Source: Palsa-504 sp003136255 (GTDB lineage: Bacteria > Actinomycetota > Actinomycetes > Streptosporangiales > Streptosporangiaceae). From it: a stretch of DNA of 37,013 nucleotides. The position numbers were made by a program, and so were the translations under genes. The stretch is from positions 1 through 37,013 of the forward strand of contig PLDT01000058.1 in assembly GCA_003136255.1 (NCBI GenBank). Reading direction: 5' to 3'. The notes beneath the pieces are model-generated. The model searched no databases, had not been told where the DNA came from, and saw only the letters and a list, made by a program, of their open reading frames with translations. The stretch's first letter is position 1. Each line of letters opens with the position of its first letter. Below are positions 29,937-37,013 of the stretch, piece by piece.

Positions 29937-30419
29937 TCAGGTGTCTGAGGTCTCCGGCTCCAGTTGCTCCGCGGCGGGCGCTTGCCCCTCGGCGTAGAGG
30001 AACACCCAGCGGCGATAGCAGTACAGCCGGAACAGCGTGGCCACGCCGACGCCGATGATGTTCGCCACGTTGAGGGAGAGGTTGTCGGTGCGCCCGAGCC
30101 CGTGCTGCGCTATCGCGACGACCCCGTCGGTGATGAGGATCCCGACGCCGTTGAAGACGAAGAACAGGATGGTCTCGCGGCCCCAGTGGCTGCCCTTGCG
30201 GTGCCGGAACGCCCAGAACTTGTTGCCGACGAACGCGAACACCGTGGCCACCGCGTTGGCCAGCGTCGTCGCGAGAATCGCGTCAAGCCCGGCACCGGAG
30301 TGGAACGCGTTGAACAAGATGACGGTGAGGACGAACGCGAGGCTGCCGACGACGCCGAACTTGGCGACCTCGTGGATCAGCACCCGGAAACGCGTATAGA
30401 GATCGCGGAGGAGATTCAC
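29937..30419 (-). CDS. GtrA-family membrane protein
   Basis: A 160-residue protein with four transmembrane helices, the GtrA fold, thought to flip undecaprenyl-phosphate-linked sugars for cell-surface polysaccharide modification. The family pattern is present: EVAKFGVVGSLAFVLTVILFNAF, ANAVATVFAFVGNKFWAFRHR (the conserved N-x-FW-x-F-x-R), ETILFFVFNGVGILI and NIIGVGVATLFRLYCYRRWVF. It has an acidic cytoplasmic tail. GTG start with GGGAC about 9 bp upstream. It is transcribed divergently from the ABC exporter operon. A TATATA box and the palindrome GACAC-TATC-GTGTC (30461-30474) lie in the shared region. Confidence 0.87.
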   Translation of the reverse strand: MNLLRDLYTRFRVLIHEVAKFGVVGSLAFVLTVILFNAFHSGAGLDAILATTLANAVATVFAFVGNKFWAFRHRKGSHWGRETILFFVFNGVGILITDGVVAIAQHGLGRTDNLSLNVANIIGVGVATLFRLYCYRRWVFLYAEGQAPAAEQLEPETSDT

Positions 30420-30451
30420 CGTGATTTCGTCCCTTGACTTGGGCCATCCCG

Positions 30452-30474
30452 TATATACCCGACACTATCGTGTC
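30452..30474. promoter_or_regulatory. TATATA box and GACAC-N4-GTGTC palindrome between gtrA-like gene and exporter operon
   Basis: TATATA (30452-30457) is a possible -10 on the minus strand, about 33 bp from the GtrA start. GACAC (30461-30465) and GTGTC (30470-30474) flank TATC. This AT-rich patch stands out from the surroundings. No -35 is obvious. Confidence 0.35.
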
Positions 30475-30532
30475 CCCTGGTGTGGTAGCGGGAGGGCGGC
30501 AAAACCGTTCGGGGAATGTCATAACCCCCGGC

Positions 30533-30538
30533 TAACCT
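30533..30538 (+). promoter_or_regulatory. Putative leaderless -10 box (TAACCT) 7 nt before GTG 30546
   Basis: TAACCT ends 7 nt before the start codon of the ABC ATPase and no good ribosome site is present, so transcription probably begins at the GTG itself. Confidence 0.55.
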
Positions 30539-30545
30539 GGATCAG

Positions 30546-31490
30546 GTGCTGGAACGATCCGAACCCGAGGTACTCGTCCGGGCACGCGGCCTGACCAAGA
30601 CGTTCGGCAGCTTCACGGCGGTCGACGGGATCGACTTCGACCTGTACCGCGGCGAGGCCTTCGGTTTCCTCGGCCCGAACGGCGCGGGCAAGTCCTCCAC
30701 CATGCGGATGATCGGCTGCGTCTCACCGCCGACCAGCGGGGAGCTGAGCATTCTCGGCCGCGATCCGGTCCGGGACGGCTCGGCAATCCGGGCCCGGCTC
30801 GGCGTGGTGCCGCAGGACGACACCCTCGATATGGAGCTGACCGTCCGGGAGAACCTGCTCGTCTACGGCCGGTACTTCGGGCTGCCCCGGCGCGTCATCC
30901 GGGAGCGGACCGCCGAACTGCTCGAGTTCGTGCAGCTCGCGGACCGCGCCAACAGTAAGGTCGACCCTCTGTCCGGCGGCCTGAAGCGCCGCCTGACCAT
31001 CGCCCGCTCGCTCATCAACGAGCCGGAGATCCTGATCCTCGACGAGCCCACCACCGGCCTGGACCCGCAGGCCCGGCACGTCGTGTGGGACCGGCTGTTC
31101 CGGCTCAAGCAGCGCGGCGTCACGCTGATCCTGACCACGCACTACATGGACGAGGCCGAGCAACTGTGCGACCGGCTGGTGGTGATGGACCACGGCCGGT
31201 TCGCCGCGGAGGGTTCGCCCCGGAGCCTGATCGCCCGCTACTGCTCTCCGGAAGTCCTTGAGCTTCGCTTCGACCCCCAACTGCACGAGGCGGCCGCCGA
31301 CAAACTCAAAGACTTTCCTGCCGAACGGTCCGAGGTGCTTGCGGACCGGATCCTGCTCTACGTCGCCGATGGAGACGAGGCCCTGGCCGCGGTGCACGCC
31401 AGCGGGCTGGAGCCGCTCACCTCGCTGGTCCGCCGGGGCACGCTCGAGGACGTCTTCCTGCGCCTGACCGGGCGGAGGCTGGAGGATTAA
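30546..31490 (+). CDS. ABC exporter ATP-binding protein (DrrA/NodI-like)
   Basis: A 314-residue ATPase with Walker A GPNGAGKSS, Q-loop VVPQDD, signature DPLSGGLKRRLTIARSL, Walker B ILILDEPTTGLDPQ and switch His in LTTHYMDEAEQ. A C-terminal domain of about 80 residues follows, as in drug- and lipooligosaccharide-exporting ATPases. LSGGLKRRL and the DE-x4-LDPQARH block are of the NodI/DrrA type. Its stop TAA overlaps the ATG of the first permease (TAATG), and a second permease follows, giving a NodIJ-like three-gene exporter. The GTG start seems leaderless. The likely cargo is a lipid or glycolipid. Confidence 0.9.
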   Translation: MLERSEPEVLVRARGLTKTFGSFTAVDGIDFDLYRGEAFGFLGPNGAGKSSTMRMIGCVSPPTSGELSILGRDPVRDGSAIRARLGVVPQDDTLDMELTVRENLLVYGRYFGLPRRVIRERTAELLEFVQLADRANSKVDPLSGGLKRRLTIARSLINEPEILILDEPTTGLDPQARHVVWDRLFRLKQRGVTLILTTHYMDEAEQLCDRLVVMDHGRFAAEGSPRSLIARYCSPEVLELRFDPQLHEAAADKLKDFPAERSEVLADRILLYVADGDEALAAVHASGLEPLTSLVRRGTLEDVFLRLTGRRLED

Positions 31491-32308
31491 TGGCGCCCGT
31501 CAGCCTGGCCGTTCCTTCCAGCGCGCAGCAGTGGTCCATGTCCGTGCGCGCGTTCCGGTGCTGGCTGACCGTCTACCGGCGGATCTGGCGCTCCAGCATC
31601 TGGTCCAGCGTGCTCGGCCCGGTGTGCTACCTCGGCGCGCTGGGCTTCGGGCTCGGCACGCTGGTCGACAAGCACAGCACGGCTAGCCTGGGCGGGGTCA
31701 GCTACCTGGCCTTCGTGGCGCCTGCCATCCTGGCCTCGGGCGCGATGAACACGGCCATGAGCGAGGCGAGCTTCCCGGTATTCGGGTCCCTCAAATGGAA
31801 CCGGATCTACTTCGGAGCGCAGGCCTCCCCGCTGCGGCCCGCGGACATCTTCCGCGGCCACCTGATGTTCATGGCCATGCGGATCGCGATGAACTGCGCG
31901 TTCGTGCTGCTGGTCATGTGGGCGTTCGGCGCGATCAGGTCCGCCTGGGTGGTGCTGGCCTACCCGGCCGCGGTGCTCACCGGGCTGGCCTTCGCCGCCC
32001 CGATCGCGGCCTGGGCGGTCACGGTGAAGATGGAGAGCTCCTTCACGTACGTGTTCAGGTTCGGCCTGACCCCGCTGATGCTGTTCTCCGGCACATTCTT
32101 CCCGCTGTCCCAGCTGCCCGCCGGGCTGCGCGTGCTGGCCTACGCCACGCCGCTGTGGCACGGCGTGGCGCTGTGCCGGGCGTTCAGCCTCGGTACCGCG
32201 GTCCGCGACCCGGCCGGGATGCTGGGCCACGTCGCCTACCTGGCCGCGCTGGCCGTCGTGGGGACCTGGGCCGGGGCCCGCACCTACCGCAGGCGCCTCT
32301 ATGTCTGA
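31490..32308 (+). CDS. ABC-2 type permease 1 (NodJ-like)
   Basis: A 272-residue inner-membrane protein with six hydrophobic segments. Typical parts are YRRIWRSSIWSSVLGPVCYLGALGFGLG, FVAPAILASGAMNTAMSEASFPVFGSLKWNRIYFG, PLRPADIFRGHL and FRFGLTPLMLFSGTFFPLSQLPAGLRVLAYATPLWHG. The last two match lipooligosaccharide-transport (NodJ) permeases. It is translationally coupled to the ATPase (1-bp overlap) and to the next permease (8-bp overlap). Confidence 0.87.
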   Translation: MAPVSLAVPSSAQQWSMSVRAFRCWLTVYRRIWRSSIWSSVLGPVCYLGALGFGLGTLVDKHSTASLGGVSYLAFVAPAILASGAMNTAMSEASFPVFGSLKWNRIYFGAQASPLRPADIFRGHLMFMAMRIAMNCAFVLLVMWAFGAIRSAWVVLAYPAAVLTGLAFAAPIAAWAVTVKMESSFTYVFRFGLTPLMLFSGTFFPLSQLPAGLRVLAYATPLWHGVALCRAFSLGTAVRDPAGMLGHVAYLAALAVVGTWAGARTYRRRLYV

Positions 32309-33134
32309 AACCGTCGCGCTCCGGATGCTCCCGCCGGCCGGGCTGCTGGCCCGGCTCCGCCGGGCGGGCACCGACACCGGCAGCCTGCGGCTGATCGAGC
32401 GGCACGCCCGGGCCTACCGGCGCGCCTGGCTGGTCTTCATCTCCGGGATCTTCGAGCCGCTGTTCTACCTGCTGTCCGTGGGGCTTGGCCTGGGCGTCCT
32501 GGTGGGGAAGGTAGCCGGTCCCGGCGGGCAGCTCATCCCGTACCGGGAGTTCGTCGCGCCGGGCCTGCTCGCCGTGTCCTCGATGAACGGCGCCATGTAC
32601 GACTCGACGTTCAACGTGTTCTTCCGGCTCAAGTACGCCAAGCTGTACGACGCCGTGCTGGCCACCCCGATGCGGCCCGCCCAGGTCGCGCTGGGCGAGA
32701 TCGGCTGGGCTCTGCTCCGCGGCACCATCTACGCGATCGCGTTCACGCTGGTCATGGTCGTGCTGGGCCTGGCGCACTCGCCGTGGGTGGTGCTGAGCGT
32801 CCCGGTGGCGGTACTGATCGGCTTCGCCTTCGCCGCCATCGGCATGACCGGGACCACCTACATGAGGAGCTGGCAGGACTTCGACTACGTAATCCTGGCC
32901 AGCATGCCGCTGTTCCTGTTCTCCGCCACGTTCTTCCCGCTCAGCGTCTACCCGCGGGCGGCCCAGATCGTGATTGAGTGCACGCCCCTGTACCAGGGGG
33001 TCGTGCTGCTGCGCGATCTGACCGTCGGCGTGGTCGGTCCCGGCCTGCTGTGGCGGGCGGCCTACCTGGCCGCGCTGGGCGTCGCGGGTCTGTACGCCTC
33101 CGGCCGCCGGATCGGAAAACTCCTGCTCGTGTGA
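32301..33134 (+). CDS. ABC-2 type permease 2 (NodJ-like)
   Basis: A 277-residue permease, paralogous to the preceding one: FISGIFEPLFYLLSVGLGLGVLVG, FVAPGLLAVSSMNGAMYDSTFNVFFRLKYAKLYDAVLATPMRPAQVALGEI and ILASMPLFLFSATFFPLSVYP. The shared layout and the motif PMRP/PLRP in both proteins suggest a heterodimeric exporter. The start ATG overlaps the stop of permease 1 (ATGTCTGA). The gene is followed after 53 bp by the DUF2079 gene, which has its own leaderless promoter. Confidence 0.87.
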   Translation: MSETVALRMLPPAGLLARLRRAGTDTGSLRLIERHARAYRRAWLVFISGIFEPLFYLLSVGLGLGVLVGKVAGPGGQLIPYREFVAPGLLAVSSMNGAMYDSTFNVFFRLKYAKLYDAVLATPMRPAQVALGEIGWALLRGTIYAIAFTLVMVVLGLAHSPWVVLSVPVAVLIGFAFAAIGMTGTTYMRSWQDFDYVILASMPLFLFSATFFPLSVYPRAAQIVIECTPLYQGVVLLRDLTVGVVGPGLLWRAAYLAALGVAGLYASGRRIGKLLLV

Positions 33135-33174
33135 TCCCCGGGAGTGGCGGATCTTCGACCTGGCCCGGAACGGG

Positions 33175-33180
33175 TATCCT
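33175..33180 (+). promoter_or_regulatory. Putative leaderless -10 box (TATCCT) 7 nt before ATG 33188
   Basis: TATCCT is a good -10 (four of six to TATAAT) ending 7 nt before the ATG of the DUF2079 gene, with no ribosome site. Confidence 0.6.
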
Positions 33181-33187
33181 GCGCGCG

Positions 33188-34864
33188 ATGCCGGAGGAGC
33201 GATCAGTGCCGTCCGGTGCCGAACCGGCCCTACGGGAACCGGAGGCGCCGTCGGCCGTGGCGCCGCAGAGGGCGGTGCCGCGGCCCTCTGTGGTGCAACG
33301 AGTCCCGCGGCCCTCTGTGGTGCGGCGAGTCCTGCGGCGGGCTCGGCGCGCGCGGTCTGGCGCCTACACCGATCCGTTCACCTGGGCCACGGCGGTCGTC
33401 GTGTTCGGCGCGTACGCCGCTATCTCGCTGTTCCGGCTGCTGGAGCTCAACCCGTCCTCGTGGGACCTGAGCATCTACACCGAATATGTGAAGCAGCTCG
33501 CCGATCTGCGCGCGCCGATCGTGGACATCAGGGCACCCGGCTTCAACCTGCTCGGTGATCACTTCCAGCCGATCGTCGCGCTGCTGGCCCCGTTCTTCAG
33601 GGTCTTTCCCTCCTCGGCCACGCTGGTCGTCGGTCAGGCGCTGCTGATTGCGGTGTCGGTCTTCCCGGTCAGCCAGCTCGCCCGCGAGAAGCTGGGCGTG
33701 GGTCCGGCCCGGGCGATCGCGGTCGCGTACGGGTTTTCCTGGGGTCTGCAGCAGCTGCCCCAGTTCGACTTCCACGAGATCGCGTTCGCGGTGCCGTTGC
33801 TGGCCTTCTCACTGTCCGCGCTGGCCCGCGGGCAGACCAAAGCCGCGGTGTGGTGGGCACTGCCCCTGGTTTTCGTCAAAGAGGACCAGGGCTTCACCGT
33901 GGCGGCGATCGGGATCTACCTGATCGTGGCCGGCCTGCGCGCGAAGGTCCCCGACCCGTGGGACCCGGCGGACGCGGACGGCCGCGGCCGGATGACGGCC
34001 GGGCTGCTCCTCCTGATCTGGGGCTTCGCGTGGTCGTTGGTGGCCATCGGGGTGATCATCCCGCACTTCAACCCCGCGCATGTCTACCAGTACTGGAGCG
34101 ACGGCGGGATCCTGGCCCCCGGCGGGCACCCGTCGGTTCTCGGCTTGATCCGCCAGCTCCTGCACGCCTGGCCGGACAAGCTGCAGACGCTCGTGATGCT
34201 CCTGCTGCCGACCGCGTTCATCGCGCTCCGCTCGCCGATCACCCTGATCGTCATCCCGAGCCTGCTGCTGCGCTTCATCTCTACCAACAGCGCCTTCTGG
34301 GGGACGTACTGGCACTACAACGCCACCGTGATGCCGATCTTGTTCATCGCCGCCATCGACGCGCTGGCCAGGATCGGGGCCGCGATGGACATCGATCCCG
34401 CCACCGGCGGTCCGGCGGGCTGGGCCAGCGGCCGTCAGGGACCCTGGCCCGCGGCGCTGGCCGGAGCCCGGCGCTACGGTGCCGCGATGATGGTCGCGAT
34501 CGCGGTCCCGCTCGCCTTCCAGTTCCCGCTCAGCCAGCTCTGGAACGCCCAGACCTACCGGATCAGCCCGCACGTCGCCGCGGCGCAGGCGGCCATGGCC
34601 CGGGTGCCCGACGGCGCCACCGTGTTGACCACGCTGGACCTCCTAGCGCCGCTGGCCGCCCGGGCCGACACCTACTGGATCGGCAACAGCGGCAATCCGC
34701 GGACCCAGTACATCGTGTTCGACGGCCTCGACAGCGACTACAGCCCCGCGATCAAGGACGTCCCCGCCTTCATCTCGAGCTTGTACCCCCTCCACACCTA
34801 TACCGAGATCTTCTCCTCCGGCGACGTCTACGTCTTCCGCCTCACCCACCCCCACAGCCCCTAA
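33188..34864 (+). CDS. DUF2079 polytopic membrane protein
   Basis: This 558-residue protein has about ten transmembrane helices and matches DUF2079, a family of unknown function with a glycosyltransferase-C-like architecture. Marks are SSWDLSIYTEYVKQLADLRAPIVDIRAPGFNLLGDHFQPIVALLAPFFRVFPS (with the GDHFxP motif), FDFHEIAFAVPLLAFSLSAL, KEDQGFTVAAIGIYL, and GTYWHYNATVMPILFIAAIDAL, then a periplasmic C-terminal part. The acidic residues in DLSIY, FHE and KEDQG are the likely active positions. ATG 33188 is chosen; the frame is open back to 32978, but that part lies within the permease gene. The N-terminal tail (residues 30-49) contains a 9-residue duplication (PRPSVVQRV / PRPSVVRRV). Confidence 0.85.
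   Translation: MPEERSVPSGAEPALREPEAPSAVAPQRAVPRPSVVQRVPRPSVVRRVLRRARRARSGAYTDPFTWATAVVVFGAYAAISLFRLLELNPSSWDLSIYTEYVKQLADLRAPIVDIRAPGFNLLGDHFQPIVALLAPFFRVFPSSATLVVGQALLIAVSVFPVSQLAREKLGVGPARAIAVAYGFSWGLQQLPQFDFHEIAFAVPLLAFSLSALARGQTKAAVWWALPLVFVKEDQGFTVAAIGIYLIVAGLRAKVPDPWDPADADGRGRMTAGLLLLIWGFAWSLVAIGVIIPHFNPAHVYQYWSDGGILAPGGHPSVLGLIRQLLHAWPDKLQTLVMLLLPTAFIALRSPITLIVIPSLLLRFISTNSAFWGTYWHYNATVMPILFIAAIDALARIGAAMDIDPATGGPAGWASGRQGPWPAALAGARRYGAAMMVAIAVPLAFQFPLSQLWNAQTYRISPHVAAAQAAMARVPDGATVLTTLDLLAPLAARADTYWIGNSGNPRTQYIVFDGLDSDYSPAIKDVPAFISSLYPLHTYTEIFSSGDVYVFRLTHPHSP
33278..33331 (+). repeat. 27-bp direct repeat (x2) in the 5' end of the DUF2079 gene
   Basis: The sequence ccgcggccctctgtggtgc is repeated exactly at 33278 and 33305; the following 8 bp differ at two positions. 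It encodes two PRPSVV(Q/R)RV units and keeps the frame. Confidence 0.85.
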
Positions 34865-35442
34865 CAGCCCGGTAGGCGCGGACGCTGCCGCTCCGCACAC
34901 CCGGCCGAGGGCATGTCGGCACTGGTAGAGCGGGACATGCCAACCCTGGCACGACCGGGCCTGTTCGGCGGCTGGTCATCGAGGCCGCGGTGGAAGTGTG
35001 AGCGGAGCGGCGCCGGGCTGCCGGTCCGTGTGGCCGGGGCAGCACCGATGGATCATCGGTGTCGTCAAGGCGGCAGCGATGGAACATTGGTGCCGCTGCG
35101 GTCCTGGCCGGGGTGGGGCTGCGGAGGTCTGCGGGGCGGCTGGGGTCTGCGGGGTCACCAAGCGCGCGGAAGCGAACCTGGCGACGCCATGATGCACGCG
35201 CGATCCGGGCATGGTGGCACCCCGATCCCCAAGACCGGGCCGGTGGCGCACGCGCCCCACCCACGGCGCACAACCCGATGGGGCGCGAGGCACCCTGGCC
35301 CCGCAAGTTGGGGCCGGTGGCGCACGTACCCCGCTTGGGGTGCCCAGCTGCTGGCTGCGGGAGCGGCGGCCGGTGGGCGCTGTGGTGGGCTTACTGGTCA
35401 GTAGATAGGCTGGAACGCGACCCGGACGGAAGGGTGTGCTCC
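34865..35442. other. 578-bp repeat-rich intergenic region
   Basis: No credible gene: the open frames here are low-complexity and match no family. The region holds a near-perfect palindrome CACCGATG-GAT-CATCGGTG (35043-35061). A diverged 19-bp copy of it lies 31 bp on (35046-35064 against 35077-35095, 16 of 19 identical). GGTCTGCGGGG is repeated 18 bp apart (35126, 35144). A 22-bp direct repeat with two changes starts gggccggtggcgcacg (35237 and 35311). An 8-bp inverted repeat CGCGCCCC / GGGGCGCG is at 35251 and 35280. The right end carries the acyl-CoA dehydrogenase ribosome site. Confidence 0.6.
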
Positions 35443-36723
35443 ATGGATTTCGCTTTCGACGACCGGACACAGGACCTGCGCGAACGTCTGCTCGGGTTCA
35501 TGGACGAGCAGGTGTACCCGGCCGAGCCGGTGTTCACGGCGCAGGAGGAGGCAGCCGAGGCCGCCGGCCGCGGCTGGGAGCGGGTGCCCGTCACCGCGGA
35601 CCTGAAGGCCGAGGCGCGCCGCCGCGGGCTGTGGAATCTCTTCCTGACCGGCAAGGCCGCCAAGGCGGTCGGCTCGCTGGACCCGGAGATCCTGCCCGAC
35701 CCGCCGCTGACCAACCTGCAGTACGCGCCGCTGGCCGAGATCACCGGCTGGAGCCCCGCGCTGGCGCCCGAGGCACTGAACTGCGCCGCGCCGGACACCG
35801 GCAACATGGAACTGCTCGCCGAGTTCGGCTCGCCGGACCAGCAGGAACGCTGGCTGCGCCCGTTGCTCGAGGGGACGATCAGGTCGGCGTTCTGCATGAC
35901 CGAGCCCGCCGTCGCGTCCAGCGACGCGTCGAACATCGCCACCACGATCAGCGGCACCAGGGACGGCTACGCGATCAACGGCCGCAAATGGTGGTCATCT
36001 GGTGCGCTCAGCTCGGACTGCAAGGTCTTCATCGTGATGGGCGTGACCGGCGAGGCCGCCGGCGGTCACCGGCGGCACGCCATGATCCTGGTCCCCTCCG
36101 ATGCCCCCGGGGTCCAGGTCAGGCGGGGCATGCGGGTGTTCGGCTACACCGACGGGACGCATGGCGGCCACGCCGAGATCGACTTCACCGACGTGCACGT
36201 CCCCCGCGAGAACCTCATCGCCGGCGAGGGCGACGGGTTCGCCATCGCGCAGGCGCGGCTGGGACCGGGGCGCATCCACCACTGCATGCGGCAGATCGGC
36301 GCCGCCGAGCGGGCCCTGGAGCTCATGTGCCAGCGCGTCCTGGACCGGACCGCGTTCGGCAAGCCGCTGGCCGAGCAGGGCGTCATCCAGGACTGGATCG
36401 CCGAGTCCCGGGTCCGGATCGAGCAGGCCCGGCTGCTCGTGCTCAAGACCGCGTGGCTGATGGACACCGTGGGCAACAAGGGCGCGCACACCGAGATCCA
36501 GGCGATCAAGATCGTGACCCCCGCCATGGCCGAGTGGGTCATCGACAAGGCGATCCAGGCTCACGGCGGGGGAGGGGTGAGTCAGGAGTTCCCGCTGGCC
36601 CACCTGTGGGCGAGCGCGCGTTCGCTGCGGTTCGCCGACGGCCCCGACGAGGTACACAAGAGGTCGCTGGCCCGCCGCGAGCTGAGGAAGACGGCAGCGC
36701 GCACCACGGCCGGTCCGGAATAA
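35443..36723 (+). CDS. Acyl-CoA dehydrogenase
   Basis: A 426-residue flavoprotein that introduces a 2,3-double bond into an acyl-CoA. The family order is intact: an N-terminal helical domain; FCMTEPAVASSDASNIATTI (FAD and substrate contacts); WWSSGALSSDCKVFIVMG; ILVPSDAPGVQVRRGMRVFGYTD; then GPGRIHHCMRQIGAAERALELM, CQRVLDRTAFGKPLAEQGVIQDWIAESR, and AIQAHGGGGVSQEFPLAHLWASARSLRFADGPDEVHKRSLARREL. The last stretch matches the ACAD10/11-like and actinobacterial FadE group. In it the base is usually a Glu or Asp near GPDEVH. ATG 35443 has GGAAGGG 8 bp upstream. An SDR gene follows 64 bp on, suggesting a beta-oxidation-like pathway. Confidence 0.92.
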   Translation: MDFAFDDRTQDLRERLLGFMDEQVYPAEPVFTAQEEAAEAAGRGWERVPVTADLKAEARRRGLWNLFLTGKAAKAVGSLDPEILPDPPLTNLQYAPLAEITGWSPALAPEALNCAAPDTGNMELLAEFGSPDQQERWLRPLLEGTIRSAFCMTEPAVASSDASNIATTISGTRDGYAINGRKWWSSGALSSDCKVFIVMGVTGEAAGGHRRHAMILVPSDAPGVQVRRGMRVFGYTDGTHGGHAEIDFTDVHVPRENLIAGEGDGFAIAQARLGPGRIHHCMRQIGAAERALELMCQRVLDRTAFGKPLAEQGVIQDWIAESRVRIEQARLLVLKTAWLMDTVGNKGAHTEIQAIKIVTPAMAEWVIDKAIQAHGGGGVSQEFPLAHLWASARSLRFADGPDEVHKRSLARRELRKTAARTTAGPE

Positions 36724-36752
36724 AGAAACTGCAGCACGTGCCACGGCCCGTT

Positions 36753-36776
36753 CGGGACAAAGAACGGGACAAAGAA
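36753..36776 (+). repeat. 12-bp tandem repeat (x2) just upstream of the SDR ribosome site
   Basis: CGGGACAAAGAA at 36753 is repeated at once at 36765 and runs into AAGGAG, the ribosome site. Both copies are A-rich against the GC-rich background and may keep the start region unstructured. Confidence 0.8.
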
Positions 36777-36787
36777 GGAGACACTCA

Positions 36788-37013
36788 GTGACACAGACAG
36801 TCGCGATCGTGACGGGTTCGGCCCGTGGCATCGGTGCCGCGACGGCGCGCAGGCTGGCCGCGGACGGGATGGCCGTCGGCGTCCTCGACCTGGACGAGGC
36901 CGGCTGTGCCGGGACCGTGAAGGAGATCGCCGACGCCGGCGGGCGTGCGGTCGCGGTGGGCGCCGACGTCAGCCAGCGGGACCAGGTCGACGCCGCGGTC
37001 GAGCGGGTGGCCA
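36788..37013 (+). CDS. Short-chain dehydrogenase, N-terminal part (cut by window end)
   Basis: The first 75 codons of a FabG-like SDR: TQTVAIVTGSARGIGAATARRLAADGMAVGVLDLDEAG, with the NAD(P) loop TGSARGIG and the acidic LDLD after strand 2, which favours NAD over NADP. A conserved ADVSQRDQVDAAVERV follows. The catalytic Tyr-x3-Lys lies beyond the window. GTG 36788 has AAGGAG 7 bp upstream. It probably acts with the acyl-CoA dehydrogenase, for example as a 3-hydroxyacyl-CoA dehydrogenase. Confidence 0.88.
   Translation, partial: MTQTVAIVTGSARGIGAATARRLAADGMAVGVLDLDEAGCAGTVKEIADAGGRAVAVGADVSQRDQVDAAVERVA

Noticed and set aside
34913..35404. A 163-codon frame in the gene-free stretch before the acyl-CoA dehydrogenase
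   Set aside because: It has no ribosome site, its composition is Gly/Arg/Pro-rich, and it has no recognisable domain.
1..37013. CRISPR array, rRNA, integrase or phage structural genes
   Set aside because: No regularly spaced repeats with unique spacers, no rRNA-like sequence and no such proteins were seen on either strand.

Overview
The window is a GC-rich stretch, roughly 70% G+C, from a draft genome of an actinomycete-type bacterium. The evidence is the frequent GTG and TTG starts, starts without a Shine-Dalgarno sequence but with a TAnnnT box seven bases upstream, a Ddn-like F420-dependent nitroreductase, a DUF4232 secreted protein, a lipooligosaccharide-type ABC exporter and 36-residue actinobacterial TPR repeats. 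No closer assignment is possible from sequence alone. Three two-base N runs (1136, 7217, 15834) are scaffold joins; the one at 7217 hides a missing piece of a gene.

Layout. (1) 1-3393, plus strand: a cut-off FAD monooxygenase, a VOC/glyoxalase protein, and a gene fusing a berberine-bridge-type FAD oxidase to a SAM methyltransferase. (2) 3388-13087, minus strand: a tightly overlapped L-rhamnose operon, rhaT-rhaP-rhaQ-rhaS-rhaI-rhaEW-rhaB, for uptake, isomerisation, a bifunctional aldolase/dehydrogenase and a kinase. Its promoter region carries a LacI-type operator, and a LacI-family regulator lies at 14808. Between promoter and regulator sits a TPR protein with a HEPN-like C-terminus (13352-14722). 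(3) 15857-19122: an operon of HxlR regulator, methyltransferase and Fsr-like exporter, facing a YceI gene across a shared control region with a strong promoter and two palindromes. (4) 19158-25320: 4-alpha-glucanotransferase with a small partner gene, DUF4232 protein, F420 nitroreductase, small secreted protein, and a divergent RraA-like/MocR pair. (5) 25321-27612: an accessory patch at the 3' side of a tRNA-Pro(GGG) gene, holding a transposase remnant, an N-terminally short phosphotransferase and a PD-(D/E)XK nuclease-like protein. (6) 27812-34864: envelope genes (GT51 transglycosylase, sensor-like membrane protein, GtrA, ABC exporter with two permeases, DUF2079). (7) 34865-37013: a repeat-rich intergenic stretch, an acyl-CoA dehydrogenase and a cut-off SDR.

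How it works together. The rhamnose genes form a complete import and catabolic route, probably under the LacI protein. The HxlR block looks like a stress or efflux module with a common operator region. The tRNA-flanking patch and the TPR-HEPN gene are the best candidates for undescribed accessory functions. A recurrent oddity is short in-frame tandem repeats, often 18 bp (six residues), in the N-terminal or linker parts of unrelated proteins.
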